A stretch of 64,000 bases of DNA from Verrucomicrobiota bacterium (GTDB lineage: Bacteria; Verrucomicrobiota; Verrucomicrobiia; Opitutales; Opitutaceae). The notes under the pieces are model-generated. The model had not been told where the DNA came from and did no database searches. It saw only the letters and a program-made list of their open reading frames with translations. This document shows, in pieces, positions 8,803 to 17,987 of the stretch. Every line of letters begins with the position of its first letter. The first letter of the stretch is position 1. Made by a program: the position numbers and the translations under genes. The DNA lies in NCBI GenBank assembly GCA_023386835.1, contig JAEWIY010000018.1:1-64000 (forward strand). Reading direction: 5' to 3'.

Positions 8803-10014
8803 ATGAAGATCGTGAATATTTTCGGCCTGGTCGTGGCCGTGCACGTGGCGGTGCTCGTGCTGATTTTTGCCATCCCGGGATGCCGCACCTCGTCGAAGAA
8901 TCAGGACCTCGCCACGAACCCGGCGATGCAACCCGGCGTGGCACCAGCGGGCGAATACGACGCGCCCGTTGCAGCGACGCCGGCCCGCGATCTTTCGGCG
9001 GACCTGAATCCCCCGCTGGCGCCGCGCAGTGCGTCGAACGCCGACCCGGTGATTTCGCTCAGCGGTGCTGGCTCGCGCCAGAGCCCGACGCGGCCCAACG
9101 CGGCCTCCTCCGGCACCGCGATCACGCCGGCCCCGGTTGCCGCCGCCGACGCTCCCGCGCAAACGTACACGGTGGGACGCGGCGACAGCCTGTGGAGCGT
9201 CGCGAAGAAGCACGGCATCACCGTTCGTGAACTCGCGGCCGCCAACAACCTGCGCGCGGATGCATCCCTTCAGATCAACCAGAGGCTCACGATCCCCGGA
9301 GCGTCCGCGGAACCGGCGACGGTTTCCGCGCCCGCTGCTTCCACCACCAGCACGGCTCGTCCAGTGAGTTCGGGTCCCAATGTGACCACGGATGCGATCA
9401 CGTACGAGGTGAAGGCGGGCGATACGCTCGGCGCCATCGCGAAGCGCCACAGCACGACGGTCAACGCGATCAAGACGCTGAACAAGATGCGCAGCGACAT
9501 GGTGCGGGTGGGCGACAAACTTCTGGTCCCTCAGGGCGGCACGGCGACCGCGAGCACTCCGGCTGCGTCGACACCCGCCCCGACTCCGGCAGCAAGTACG
9601 ACACCGGCTCCGGCGCTCGCGCGCGCGGGTGGCAACACGATGAAGCACGTCGTAGCCGCGGGTGAGAGCCTCAACGAGATCGCGCGGCGCTACGGCGTGC
9701 GCATCGGTGACATTGCGCTGGCCAACAACATCGCCGACCCGGCGCGCATCCGCCCAGGCCAGGAACTGGTGATCCCCGGCGCGACCGCGCCCGCGGCGAC
9801 GCGACCCCCCGAGCCGACGCGCTACACGCCTTCGTACCAGCAACCGGCGTCCACGCCGGCCAGCACCCCGGCGCAAAGCCAGCCGCCGACGACCGGCACG
9901 ATCAACACGTCGGAGCCCGACGAGGTTCCGGTGATCCGCGTCGAGGAGCCGGAGCAGACGATTCGGATCGATCCGGAGCCGTCGAACGAGCCGGGCCCGC
10001 CGTTGTTCAACTGA
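8803..10014 (+). CDS. LysM-repeat envelope protein, possible lipoprotein, in the dcw cluster
   Basis: A 403-aa secreted or membrane-anchored protein with three LysM domains, at about residues 123-168, 198-244 and 281-327, joined by Ala/Pro/Thr/Ser-rich linkers. LysM domains bind GlcNAc-X-GlcNAc glycans, so peptidoglycan is the likely ligand. The N terminus has a hydrophobic stretch (residues 5-24) ending in AIPGC with Cys27, a weak lipobox because Pro sits at -2; it may be a plain membrane anchor. The C-terminal tail is Pro/Glu-rich and acidic. No catalytic domain is visible. Position between murD and ftsW suggests a structural or regulatory part in wall synthesis or division; that is inference. 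Confidence 0.85.
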   Translation: MKIVNIFGLVVAVHVAVLVLIFAIPGCRTSSKNQDLATNPAMQPGVAPAGEYDAPVAATPARDLSADLNPPLAPRSASNADPVISLSGAGSRQSPTRPNAASSGTAITPAPVAAADAPAQTYTVGRGDSLWSVAKKHGITVRELAAANNLRADASLQINQRLTIPGASAEPATVSAPAASTTSTARPVSSGPNVTTDAITYEVKAGDTLGAIAKRHSTTVNAIKTLNKMRSDMVRVGDKLLVPQGGTATASTPAASTPAPTPAASTTPAPALARAGGNTMKHVVAAGESLNEIARRYGVRIGDIALANNIADPARIRPGQELVIPGATAPAATRPPEPTRYTPSYQQPASTPASTPAQSQPPTTGTINTSEPDEVPVIRVEEPEQTIRIDPEPSNEPGPPLFN

Positions 10015-10060
10015 GCCCAGCTTCACCCGGACGTTTCCTCGGTTTCCACTTCCCGATTTC

Positions 10061-11227
10061 ATGAGACGCTCCAGCCGCTCTCTGGATGCCCCCCGGACCG
10101 GATTCGCCCTCAATCCCTCGGCGGCCATCGTCGTCTGTGTCACGGCGTTGCTGCTGCTCGGACTGACGATCCTGTTCAGCGCGTCGGCGTCGTATCGGCA
10201 GGGGCCCTACTATTATCTCAACAAGCAGCTGCTCGGCGTCGGCCTCGCGGTCGTGACGTGTTACGTGGTCAGCCGCGTCGACCTCGAGGGACTGCGGCGC
10301 TACGTTTGGGTGATCGGAATCGGAGCGGTGGTTGCGCTGGCGCTGGTGCTGATTCCCGGCATCGGCGTGTCGGTGAATGGCAGCCGGCGCTGGCTCGGCT
10401 TGGGGCCGGTGCGCGTGCAGGCGGCGGAACTGGCCAAAGGTGCGCTCGTTTTCTGCCTCGCCCACTACCTGGCGCTCAACCAGACGCGGATTAATGAGTT
10501 CAAGCGGGGCTTCGCGATCCCGATTGGAATCGTGGGTGTATTCACGTTCCTGATCGTGCTGGAGCCCGATTTCGGCACGGCAGCCCTGACGCTCGCGGTC
10601 GGTTTGACGTTGCTGTTCCTGGCGGGTGCCCGGTGGCGTTTCATCCTGCCGTCGATCGCGATGGCGGCGGGTGGGTTCGCGTTACTTGTGCTGCACAACC
10701 CGAACCGCCTGCGCCGGTTCACGGCGTTCCTCGATGTCGAGGGCAACAAACTCGGCGGCACGTATCAACTTTATCAATCGCTCGCGGCATTTGCCGTGGG
10801 CGGAACCGATGGCGCCGGGTTGGGCCAGGGGCGCCAGCAGATGAACTTCCTGCCGGAGGCGCACACGGACTTCATCTTTGCGGTGGTGGGTGAGGAACTA
10901 GGGCTCTGGTTCACGCTGGGAGTCGTCGTGCTCTTCACACTGATCTTCATCCTCGGCCTCATTCACCTCCGCCGCGCGCCGAACTTGTTCCAATACCTGC
11001 TCGTCGCGGGCGCGTTGTTGCTCATCTCGCTGCAGGCGATCGTGAACCTCGGGGTCGTCACCGGCCTGCTGCCGACCAAGGGAATGTCGCTGCCGTTCAT
11101 CAGCGCGGGACTTTCGAATCTGCTGCTGATGGGCGCGCTGCTCGGCATCATCATCAACACTCATCGGACCTGGGCCAAACCGGCGCTCACCCGCAAGCGG
11201 CGGGCGCTGGAGGAAGTCTCGGCGTGA
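10061..11227 (+). CDS. ftsW: Septal peptidoglycan glycosyltransferase FtsW (SEDS family)
   Basis: Polytopic SEDS protein that polymerises lipid II at the septum with FtsI. The 388-aa protein has about ten membrane segments. Family motifs are LFSASASYRQ after TM1, NGSRRWLGLGPVRVQAAELAK (SEDS signature with the basic and Trp residues), LEPDFGTAALT, YQLYQSLAAFAVGGTDGAGLGQGRQ, FLPEAHTDFIFAVVGEELG and MSLPFISAGLSNLL. Its stop overlaps the murG GTG start (GTGA), so translation of the two is probably coupled. Confidence 0.96.
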   Translation: MRRSSRSLDAPRTGFALNPSAAIVVCVTALLLLGLTILFSASASYRQGPYYYLNKQLLGVGLAVVTCYVVSRVDLEGLRRYVWVIGIGAVVALALVLIPGIGVSVNGSRRWLGLGPVRVQAAELAKGALVFCLAHYLALNQTRINEFKRGFAIPIGIVGVFTFLIVLEPDFGTAALTLAVGLTLLFLAGARWRFILPSIAMAAGGFALLVLHNPNRLRRFTAFLDVEGNKLGGTYQLYQSLAAFAVGGTDGAGLGQGRQQMNFLPEAHTDFIFAVVGEELGLWFTLGVVVLFTLIFILGLIHLRRAPNLFQYLLVAGALLLISLQAIVNLGVVTGLLPTKGMSLPFISAGLSNLLLMGALLGIIINTHRTWAKPALTRKRRALEEVSA

Positions 11228-12438
11228 CCGTGTCGAGTCCGCGCGCCACCTCCCGAACGAGCAGCGGCGTGCGACGCCGCCTGGCGGATGAAGCCGACCT
11301 TCCGCGCGTGCAGCGCTTGCACCGGGCTTTCCTCATCAGCTGCGGCGGAACCGGCGGCCATCTGGCGCCCGGGATCGCTTTGGCCGAGGAACTGGTGGGG
11401 CGGCGGCACCGCGTCACGCTGCTGATCAGCGAGAAGAAGGTGGATGCCCAGCTGGCGGCGAAGTATCCATGGCTCAACTTCGTGCCTTTGCCGGGTGCCC
11501 CCTTCGGATTGAGCCCGTCCGTGGCCACTCGTTTTGCGGCGGAGCAGGCGCGCGGGTTTGGCGTGGCCTGGGACCTCGTGAAGGAGATGCAACCCGACCT
11601 CGTGATTGGCTTCGGCGGGTTCACGAGCGCGGCCGTGATGTTGGTGGCGGGAATTTTCCGGGTGCCGATTGCGCTTCACGAAGCGAACCAGGTGCCGGGT
11701 CGGGCCATCCGCTTGATGGCTCCGCTCGCGACGCGGCTCTACTTGCCACCAGGGGTCGAGATGGGCGCCAACTTCACCAGTCGCGTGCGGCCCGTCGGCT
11801 TGCCGGTTCGGCCGGAGATCCACCGTGAACCGCGTGAAGCCGCCTGCCGCGTGTGGGGTTTGGATCCGGCGCGGCCGGTCGTGGCGGTGCTGGGCGGCAG
11901 CCAGGGCGCGCGGGCGCTGAACGAGTGGGCAGCACGCGCCGCGCGGGAGTTGGCGGCCGCTGGGGTGCAACTGTTGTGCGTGACCGGTTCGAGTGCGAAG
12001 CAGCCGGAGGTGCATCTCGCTGAAGGTGGGCTGCGCGCTGTTTTCCTTCCGTTCTGCGATCGAATGGCAACGTTGTTGTCGGCCGCGGATCTCGTGGTGT
12101 CGCGCGCCGGCGCCGGAACAATCGCCGAACTCGTGCGTTGTGGCACGCCGGCGATCCTGGTGCCGTATCCGTTTGCGGCCGACAACCACCAGGCGGCGAA
12201 TGCCGCGAGTTTTGCGGCCTCGGGCGGCGGCGTGGTGGTCTCCCAGGAGAACACCACGGAATTGACGCCGCTCGTCCTGCGCACCTTGCGGACGCCCGGC
12301 TTGCTGGAGTCCTACCGTGAGTCGCTGCAGCGCGCGCAGGCAGTCGACCCGCGCCAGGTGATTGCCGCCGACCTTGAGCATCTCGTTCAGGAGCGGCGAC
12401 GGACTTTCGAACCGGTGACCGGAGGTGTGGCGGCATGA
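11224..12438 (+). CDS. murG: Lipid II synthase MurG (UDP-GlcNAc:lipid I GlcNAc transferase)
   Basis: GT28 enzyme at the inner face of the membrane that adds GlcNAc to lipid I. The 404-aa frame starts at a GTG overlapping the ftsW stop. The family core starts at FLISCGGTGGHLAPG near residue 36, so about 34 residues precede the usual start. No ATG exists in between, only in-frame GTG (11308) and TTG (11317), so the true N terminus is uncertain. The UDP-GlcNAc site is shown by GGSQGARALNEWA and by SRAGAGTIAELVRCGTPAILVPYPFAADNHQ. Its stop overlaps the next ATG (ATGA). Confidence 0.95.
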   Translation: MTVSSPRATSRTSSGVRRRLADEADLPRVQRLHRAFLISCGGTGGHLAPGIALAEELVGRRHRVTLLISEKKVDAQLAAKYPWLNFVPLPGAPFGLSPSVATRFAAEQARGFGVAWDLVKEMQPDLVIGFGGFTSAAVMLVAGIFRVPIALHEANQVPGRAIRLMAPLATRLYLPPGVEMGANFTSRVRPVGLPVRPEIHREPREAACRVWGLDPARPVVAVLGGSQGARALNEWAARAARELAAAGVQLLCVTGSSAKQPEVHLAEGGLRAVFLPFCDRMATLLSAADLVVSRAGAGTIAELVRCGTPAILVPYPFAADNHQAANAASFAASGGGVVVSQENTTELTPLVLRTLRTPGLLESYRESLQRAQAVDPRQVIAADLEHLVQERRRTFEPVTGGVAA

Positions 12439-14789
12439 GAACGACGGCTTTGCCTGCGCTGTTTGGACGGCCGGTGACGCACATCCATGCGGTGGGCGTT
12501 GGGGGCATGGGGCTGGGCCCGCTCGCGATTTACCTGAAGGCGCGCGGTTTTGTTGTGACCGGCGAGGATGATGGAATGACCGAGCCGATGGCTCGCGCCC
12601 TGGCGACCGGGCAGGTCCGCGTGGTGGACCGCGGCGCTTTGCCGACGGAGGCCCAGCTGGTCGTGTATTCGTCTGCGATCGCGGCGCAGCATCCCTCGCT
12701 GCAGGCAGCGCGAGCGCGTGGGCTGACGGCGGTGCGCCGCGGGGAACTGCTGGCGGAGCTCAGCCGGGAGAATCGGCTGGTGGCCGTGTGTGGTTCCCAT
12801 GGCAAGACCACGACCACCGCCATGCTCGTGACCGCGTTGCGTTCGGCGAATTTGTCGGCCGGATACATCCTCGGCGGGCTCTTCAACGATGCGGAGGTGC
12901 CGCCAGCCCGCCTGGGCTCCACCGATTGGCTGGTGGCGGAGATCGACGAAAGTGATGGCACGATCGATCGCTTCAGCCCCGAGATCACGGTCGCGGTGAA
13001 TCTCGATTGGGATCATCCGGATCACTACCGAACCGCGACGGAGCTGGAGGAGGCGTTCGCCGCGCTCTTTGCCCGCACGCGCGGCCAGGTGCTGTTGAGT
13101 GATACGTGCGCGGTCTCCGCGCGACTCGCGTCACGGCTGGCGACTCAGGGCGTGGCTCAGTCGCGCGTCGCCACCTTTGGCCGTTCGGGTGATTTCCAGG
13201 GCGAGATGATCGCGGAGGGTGGCGGCCGGACGGAGCTGCGACTCGGCGGCCGATTTGCTCAAGTGCGGGCACGGGTGCAGGCCATCGGCGAGTTCAACGC
13301 GAGCAATGCCGTCGCGGCATTGGCAGCAGCGTTCTTGATGGATGCGTCGTGCGACGAACGAGCGCTGGCGGATTTTCCGGGAGTGCGTCGCCGCCAGGCG
13401 GTGTTGCACCGTGACCCCGTGCTGACCGTGCTGGAGGACTACGCGCATCATCCGGCGGAGATCCGGGCGTTGCTGACGACGCTGAGCCGTCAGGTCTCTG
13501 CTGGCGGCCGTTTGGTGGTGGTTTTTCAACCGCACCGCTTCAGTCGCACGCGGCAATTTAAGTCAGAGTTTGCCGCCGCGCTGGGTGTGGCCGACGCGGT
13601 TTACCTGATCGATGTGTACGGCGCCGGTGAAGCGCCCTTGCCTGGCGGAACGACGGCGGACCTCTACGCGGAGATGAAACGCCAGCTGCCAGGCGCGGCC
13701 GTGAGTTACCTGCCGGGTGACACGAGTGGACTGCTCGAGGGTTTGCTGCGCGAGCGACGGGGCGGCGACATGGTCGCTTTTGTCGGAGCGGGGGACATCG
13801 ACCAGCGTGCGCGTGAATGGCTCGGGAGGTATGAGACGCAGCGGCAACGCGCGGAGGCTTGGGACGCGCACGCGGAACGATTGAAGGCGCGAGTCAGCGC
13901 TGAAGCACGCATTCGCCGCGAGGAGTCCCTCGCCACCAAAACCACGATGCGCGTTGGCGGCGCGGCGCGGCTCTATGTCGAACCGGCGAGTGTCGAAGAC
14001 CTGCAGGCAACGGTGCGCTACGCGCGGGCGGAGGGCATTCCGTTGTTTGTGCTCGGACGTGGTTCGAACCTGTTGGTGCCGGATAGCGGCGTGGACGGGA
14101 TCGTCGTTTCGCTGCGCCTGCCGTTTTGGGAAAGCTTCGAGCCGCGGCCGGACGGATCGGTTCGAGTCGGCGCCGGGTTGAGATTGAAGAATCTGTGCGG
14201 GCTGGCGACGCGTCATGGCCTGGCGGGGTTCGAATTTCTCGAAGGCATTCCCGGCAATGTGGGCGGAGCGCTGCGCATGAATGCCGGAGCGATGGGAGGC
14301 TGGATGTTCGACGTGGTGGACGAGGTCGAACTGGTGACGCTTGAAGGTGAACGCCGCGTGCTGCGGAAGGACGAGATGCACGTCGCGTATCGGCACTGTG
14401 CCGAGTTGCACGAGGCGATCGCCACGGGTGCGATTCTGCGGCCGCCGGCGCAGCGACCGGCGGAGGACATCAGCCGGCAGATCGATACGTATCGCGACAA
14501 GCGCCAGAAGTCGCAGCCGCGCGAGCCGAGTGCGGGATGCATCTTCAAGAATCCGGAAGGCGACTCGGCCGGGAGGCTGATTGACGCGTGCGGATTGAAG
14601 GGCGAGCGCATCGGCGACGCCGAGGTTTCGCCGGTCCATGCCAACTTCATTGTCAACCGCGGGCAGGCCACGAGTGCGGATGTGATTGCGCTGATGCGCC
14701 GCGTGCGGGCGCGGGTGGAGCAGCAGACCGGGATCCGACTGGAGCCGGAGGTGCTCCTCTACGGGGTAAAGTGGGAGGATGTGCTTTAA
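12435..14789 (+). CDS. murC/murB: MurC-MurB fusion: UDP-MurNAc--L-alanine ligase / UDP-enolpyruvyl-GlcNAc reductase
   Basis: A 784-aa fusion of two consecutive precursor enzymes. Residues 1 to about 455 are MurC: HAVGVGGMGLGPLA dinucleotide fold, VCGSHGKTTTTAML P-loop, NLDWDHPDHY and LEDYAHHPAEIRALL. After a charged linker, residues about 485-784 are MurB, an FAD enzyme, with LGRGSNLLVPDSG, LEGIPGNVGGALRMNAGA, SAGCIFKNP and the C-terminal LEPEVLLYG Glu. The residue after Gly in that SAGC motif, normally the proton-donating Ser, is Cys702. MurB/C fusions are known in Verrucomicrobia, as I recall for Verrucomicrobium spinosum. MurB acts before MurC in the pathway, although it is the C-terminal part here. 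Confidence 0.95.
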   Translation: MRTTALPALFGRPVTHIHAVGVGGMGLGPLAIYLKARGFVVTGEDDGMTEPMARALATGQVRVVDRGALPTEAQLVVYSSAIAAQHPSLQAARARGLTAVRRGELLAELSRENRLVAVCGSHGKTTTTAMLVTALRSANLSAGYILGGLFNDAEVPPARLGSTDWLVAEIDESDGTIDRFSPEITVAVNLDWDHPDHYRTATELEEAFAALFARTRGQVLLSDTCAVSARLASRLATQGVAQSRVATFGRSGDFQGEMIAEGGGRTELRLGGRFAQVRARVQAIGEFNASNAVAALAAAFLMDASCDERALADFPGVRRRQAVLHRDPVLTVLEDYAHHPAEIRALLTTLSRQVSAGGRLVVVFQPHRFSRTRQFKSEFAAALGVADAVYLIDVYGAGEAPLPGGTTADLYAEMKRQLPGAAVSYLPGDTSGLLEGLLRERRGGDMVAFVGAGDIDQRAREWLGRYETQRQRAEAWDAHAERLKARVSAEARIRREESLATKTTMRVGGAARLYVEPASVEDLQATVRYARAEGIPLFVLGRGSNLLVPDSGVDGIVVSLRLPFWESFEPRPDGSVRVGAGLRLKNLCGLATRHGLAGFEFLEGIPGNVGGALRMNAGAMGGWMFDVVDEVELVTLEGERRVLRKDEMHVAYRHCAELHEAIATGAILRPPAQRPAEDISRQIDTYRDKRQKSQPREPSAGCIFKNPEGDSAGRLIDACGLKGERIGDAEVSPVHANFIVNRGQATSADVIALMRRVRARVEQQTGIRLEPEVLLYGVKWEDVL

Positions 14790-14871
14790 CGGTGCGAAAG
14801 ATGAACACACAGCGGAAGGGGAGCCAGGCCCGTCGCGGCGCGGGAACCCGTGCGGGGAGGATCACCGGAAG

Positions 14872-15810
14872 ATGAATACGCCCAACGTGGTGGTTCTGGC
14901 TGGTGGCACGTCATCAGAGCGCGAGATCTCGCTCGGATCCGGACGGGCGTGTGCGGCGGCGCTGGCGCGGAGTTTCCCGACGCGGTTTGTTGTGGTCGAC
15001 GCGGACGCGCTGCCGGACGGGATCGATCCAGCGAGCGACGTCGTCTTCATGACCTTCCACGGCGGTTTCGGCGAAGGCGGCGGCATGCAGAGGCTGCTGG
15101 AGTCGGCGCAGATCTGCTACGGCGGTTGTGATGCGGCCGCGAGTGAGCTCTGTCTCGACAAGGAGCGGACGAAACGCGTGGTGGCGGCGCGCGGCGTCCG
15201 GGTGGCGCCCGGCCTGGAGTTTTCGGCCGAGCGGAAGCCGACGCTGGATGATCTCGTCGGGCGCCTCGGGCCGGAGATTGTCTTCAAACCGAACACCGAC
15301 GGCAGCAGCGTGGGCCTGGCGATCTGCGAAGGCGGGGACGCGATTCGCGACAAGCTGGCGTCGATCACGCAGGGCACGTGGCTGGCCGAGCAGCGAATCC
15401 GCGGCCGCGAGTTGACGGTCGGCCTGTTGAACGGCCGGGCAATGGGCGTGGTGGAGATCGTGCCGAACTCCGGCGTCTTCGACTTCACGGCCAAGTACAC
15501 GAAGGGCCAGACGACCTATCTCGCGCCGGCGCCGATCACGCCGGAAGTCGACGCGCAGGTCCGCCGGGCGGCCGAGACGGCGTTCGCCGCGTGCGGCTGC
15601 CGGGACTACGCGCGTATCGATTTCATGATTACGGCGCAAAACGAGTTGTTTTTGCTGGAAATCAACACGCTGCCCGGCATGAAAGAGACCAGTCTGCTGC
15701 CGATGAGTGCGCGATGCGCGGGGTTGGATTTCACGGCGCTGGTCCGGGAACTGGTTTCACCCGCCTTGCAACGTTTCGCAGCCACCCAGTCTTTCCACGT
15801 ATCCTCATGA
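14872..15810 (+). CDS. ddl: D-alanine--D-alanine ligase Ddl
   Basis: ATP-grasp enzyme making D-Ala-D-Ala for MurF. The frame is open from 14779, but the ATG at 14872 gives 312 aa starting MNTPNVVVLAGGTSSEREISLGSG, the typical Ddl N terminus. The ATP-binding and catalytic signs are FKPNTDGSSVGLAI, YTKGQTTYLAPAPIT, YARIDFMI and LLEINTLPGMKETSLLPMSA. A GGGAGG lies about 11 nt upstream of the start, one of the few Shine-Dalgarno-like sequences here. The stop overlaps the ftsQ ATG (ATGA). Confidence 0.95.
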   Translation: MNTPNVVVLAGGTSSEREISLGSGRACAAALARSFPTRFVVVDADALPDGIDPASDVVFMTFHGGFGEGGGMQRLLESAQICYGGCDAAASELCLDKERTKRVVAARGVRVAPGLEFSAERKPTLDDLVGRLGPEIVFKPNTDGSSVGLAICEGGDAIRDKLASITQGTWLAEQRIRGRELTVGLLNGRAMGVVEIVPNSGVFDFTAKYTKGQTTYLAPAPITPEVDAQVRRAAETAFAACGCRDYARIDFMITAQNELFLLEINTLPGMKETSLLPMSARCAGLDFTALVRELVSPALQRFAATQSFHVSS

Positions 15811-16775
15811 ACCGAGCTGCCACAGTCACCACGTCCGCGCGCAGCTGGCGCGACATCCCGCAGGAAATCGCACCCCGGGCCATGTCGCGCGAGGGCCGCA
15901 AGCGCGGGACCGTCCGCACCGTCAAGACGGTCTCGGCGATCATCGTCCTGGCCGCGATGGCGGCGGGATCCTTCGAAATCTGGCGCACCTGGAAGGCGAC
16001 GCCGGAGATGTTCGCCACGCCGATCGACAGCCAGCCGGTCCGCGCGGTCTCGGTGCAGACCGACGGCGTGCTGGACCAGGCCTGGGTCGAGCGTGTGCTC
16101 GCGCTGCCGGAAGGCGTCGGGCTGATGGAGCTCGATCTCTACGCGCTGCGCTCCCGGTTGATGGCGAGCGGCCAGGTCGCCTCCGCCGTGCTGACGCGTG
16201 AGTTTCCGGATACACTGCGCGTCGTGCTTTCCGAGCGGTCACCGCTGGTCCGGCTGCGCGCGCAGGTCGGTCAGGAGCCGGCCCGCGATTTCCTCGTCGC
16301 TCGCGACGGCACGGTTTTCATCGGCGAAGGTTATCCGCCGGGGCTCTCCTCCGCGCTGCCATGGATCAAGGGCGTGCGGCTCGTGCGTGAGGGCAGCGGG
16401 TTTCAGCCGCTGCCTGGGATGGATCGCGTCGGCGACCTGCTGACCACCGCGCTCGCGAACGCAGCGCACCTGTACGGCACGTGGGACGTCATTTCGTTGG
16501 AGCGCATCAACACGGACGGCGAGATCGTCGTCACGGCGCGCAACGTCGGTGAGATCGTCTTCGGCCTGCGCGAGGACTTTTATTCCCAGATCGCGCGGCT
16601 GGATCTGATCCTCGATCACCCGCAGATCGCCTCCCAGCAACCGGTGCGTTCGATCAACCTCGCGGTTGGGCCCTCGCAGGTTCCGGTCGCGCTCGGCACC
16701 GCCACGCCGGCGGCCGGGCTGCCTTCCATCGCTTTCCCGCAATCCACCCGTCCGTCGCGCAAACGTGAGCTCTAA
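15807..16775 (+). CDS. ftsQ: Cell division protein FtsQ
   Basis: Bitopic divisome protein, 322 aa. A basic cytoplasmic tail of about 45 residues is followed by one membrane segment (about 48-68) and a POTRA-like domain (about 75-150: VRAVSVQTDGVLDQAWVERVLALPEG...). The FPDTLRVVLSERSPLVRL segment is characteristic of FtsQ/DivIB. FtsQ links FtsL/FtsB to early divisome parts. Position between ddl and ftsA is the classical one. The ATG overlaps the ddl stop, and the ftsA GTG lies inside its last codons, so three genes are translationally linked. Confidence 0.9.
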   Translation: MNRAATVTTSARSWRDIPQEIAPRAMSREGRKRGTVRTVKTVSAIIVLAAMAAGSFEIWRTWKATPEMFATPIDSQPVRAVSVQTDGVLDQAWVERVLALPEGVGLMELDLYALRSRLMASGQVASAVLTREFPDTLRVVLSERSPLVRLRAQVGQEPARDFLVARDGTVFIGEGYPPGLSSALPWIKGVRLVREGSGFQPLPGMDRVGDLLTTALANAAHLYGTWDVISLERINTDGEIVVTARNVGEIVFGLREDFYSQIARLDLILDHPQIASQQPVRSINLAVGPSQVPVALGTATPAAGLPSIAFPQSTRPSRKREL

Positions 16776-17979
16776 GTCCCGCATAATCGGCGCCGTCGAA
16801 ATCGGCACCTCCAAGGTGGCCGTGTTGATCGGCGAGATGTCGCAAGGTCGCAGTGTGCACCTGATCGGCTTTGGTGAATGCCAGTCGCATGGCGTCATCA
16901 AGGGCGCGGTGTCCGACTTCAAGGCGGCCAGCGACGCGACGCACAGTGCGTTGCTGGCGGCGGAGCAGAGCGCGGGCGTGAAGGTGGACGAGGTTTATCT
17001 CGCGCAGACCGGCGGGCACCTCGAGGGCTTCTATAATCAAGCGTCCGTCAGCGTGAGTGCGGCGGATAACATGGTCAGCCAGCTCGACATTGACACGGTG
17101 TGCCGGCTGGCGAAGGCCAAGGCGCTGCCGGCCGGCCGGATGGTGGTGCACCACATCCGCCGTCCGTTTCAACTCGACGGGCGACTGGTGGGCACCAATC
17201 CCGAGCACCTTGTTGGTCAGCGGCTGGAGGTCGGCTACTGGACGGTGCACGGTCAGGAAAACAAGATTGCGGACAACATTCATGTCATCCGCGGCTTCAA
17301 CGTGCGGGTGGGGGAGCTGATCCTTTCGAGCCTCGCGTCCGGCACGATGCTGACATCGCCGCAGGACCGGCAGAATGGGGTGCTCGTGATCGATATCGGC
17401 GCGGGCACGACCGACTTTGTGCTTTATCGCGACGGCGCGCCGCACGTCACCGGTGTGTTGCCGGTTGGCGGCTCCCATCTGACGAACGACCTCGCGCTGG
17501 GGTTGCGGGTCACCGAGGGCCAGGCGGAGAAGCTCAAGCTGCGGCACGGCCGGGGCATGGTCGCGACGCGCGACAAGGGTGAAAAGGTCTGGCTCAACGG
17601 CGACTTTGCGATTGGCGACCGGCAGTTCCCGAAGCAGGCGATCGAAACGATTACGGCGGCTCGCACCTGGGAGTTGTTTGAGGTCGTGAAGAAGAAACTC
17701 GGCGTGGCGTTTGATCCGGAGCGTTGTGCGGCCGGCGTGGTGCTGAGTGGTGGCACCGCGAAGCTGCCCGGGATCACGGATGCCGCGGCCAAGGTTTTTG
17801 GAGTGCAGACGATGCTCGGTGAGATGCCGGGCTGGGTGGACGAGAAGTTGCGCGAACTGCGCCACAGCACGGTGCTGGGTCTGCTCCACTACGGACTGCA
17901 GTCGCGCGCTGAACACGTGCCCGCCCGGCGAGCCAGCTCCGGCGGCCTCCTGAAGAAACTCTTCGCCGTCGGATCCTGA
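16765..17979 (+). CDS. ftsA: Cell division protein FtsA
   Basis: Actin-like ATPase that tethers FtsZ filaments to the membrane. Start taken as GTG at 16765, which overlaps ftsQ by 11 nt and gives 404 aa beginning VSSKSRIIGAVEIGTSKVAVLIGE, the phosphate-1 loop region. The frame is open further upstream but only inside ftsQ. Other signs are the phosphate-2 motif DIGAGTTDFVLYRDG, VLSGGTAKLPGI, and a C-terminal amphipathic helix GGLLKKLFAV, the usual membrane-targeting sequence. It is 8 nt upstream of ftsZ. Confidence 0.96.
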   Translation: MSSKSRIIGAVEIGTSKVAVLIGEMSQGRSVHLIGFGECQSHGVIKGAVSDFKAASDATHSALLAAEQSAGVKVDEVYLAQTGGHLEGFYNQASVSVSAADNMVSQLDIDTVCRLAKAKALPAGRMVVHHIRRPFQLDGRLVGTNPEHLVGQRLEVGYWTVHGQENKIADNIHVIRGFNVRVGELILSSLASGTMLTSPQDRQNGVLVIDIGAGTTDFVLYRDGAPHVTGVLPVGGSHLTNDLALGLRVTEGQAEKLKLRHGRGMVATRDKGEKVWLNGDFAIGDRQFPKQAIETITAARTWELFEVVKKKLGVAFDPERCAAGVVLSGGTAKLPGITDAAAKVFGVQTMLGEMPGWVDEKLRELRHSTVLGLLHYGLQSRAEHVPARRASSGGLLKKLFAVGS

Positions 17980-17987
17980 GCCCGCGC

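Noticed and set aside
8791..10143. 450-codon minus-strand frame opposite the LysM gene
   Set aside because: Arg-rich shadow; the + strand frame has three LysM domains.
12435..14789. Possible frameshift or assembly join producing the murC-murB fusion
   Set aside because: The frame is continuous with a sensible linker and both domains are complete; the fusion is known in this phylum.
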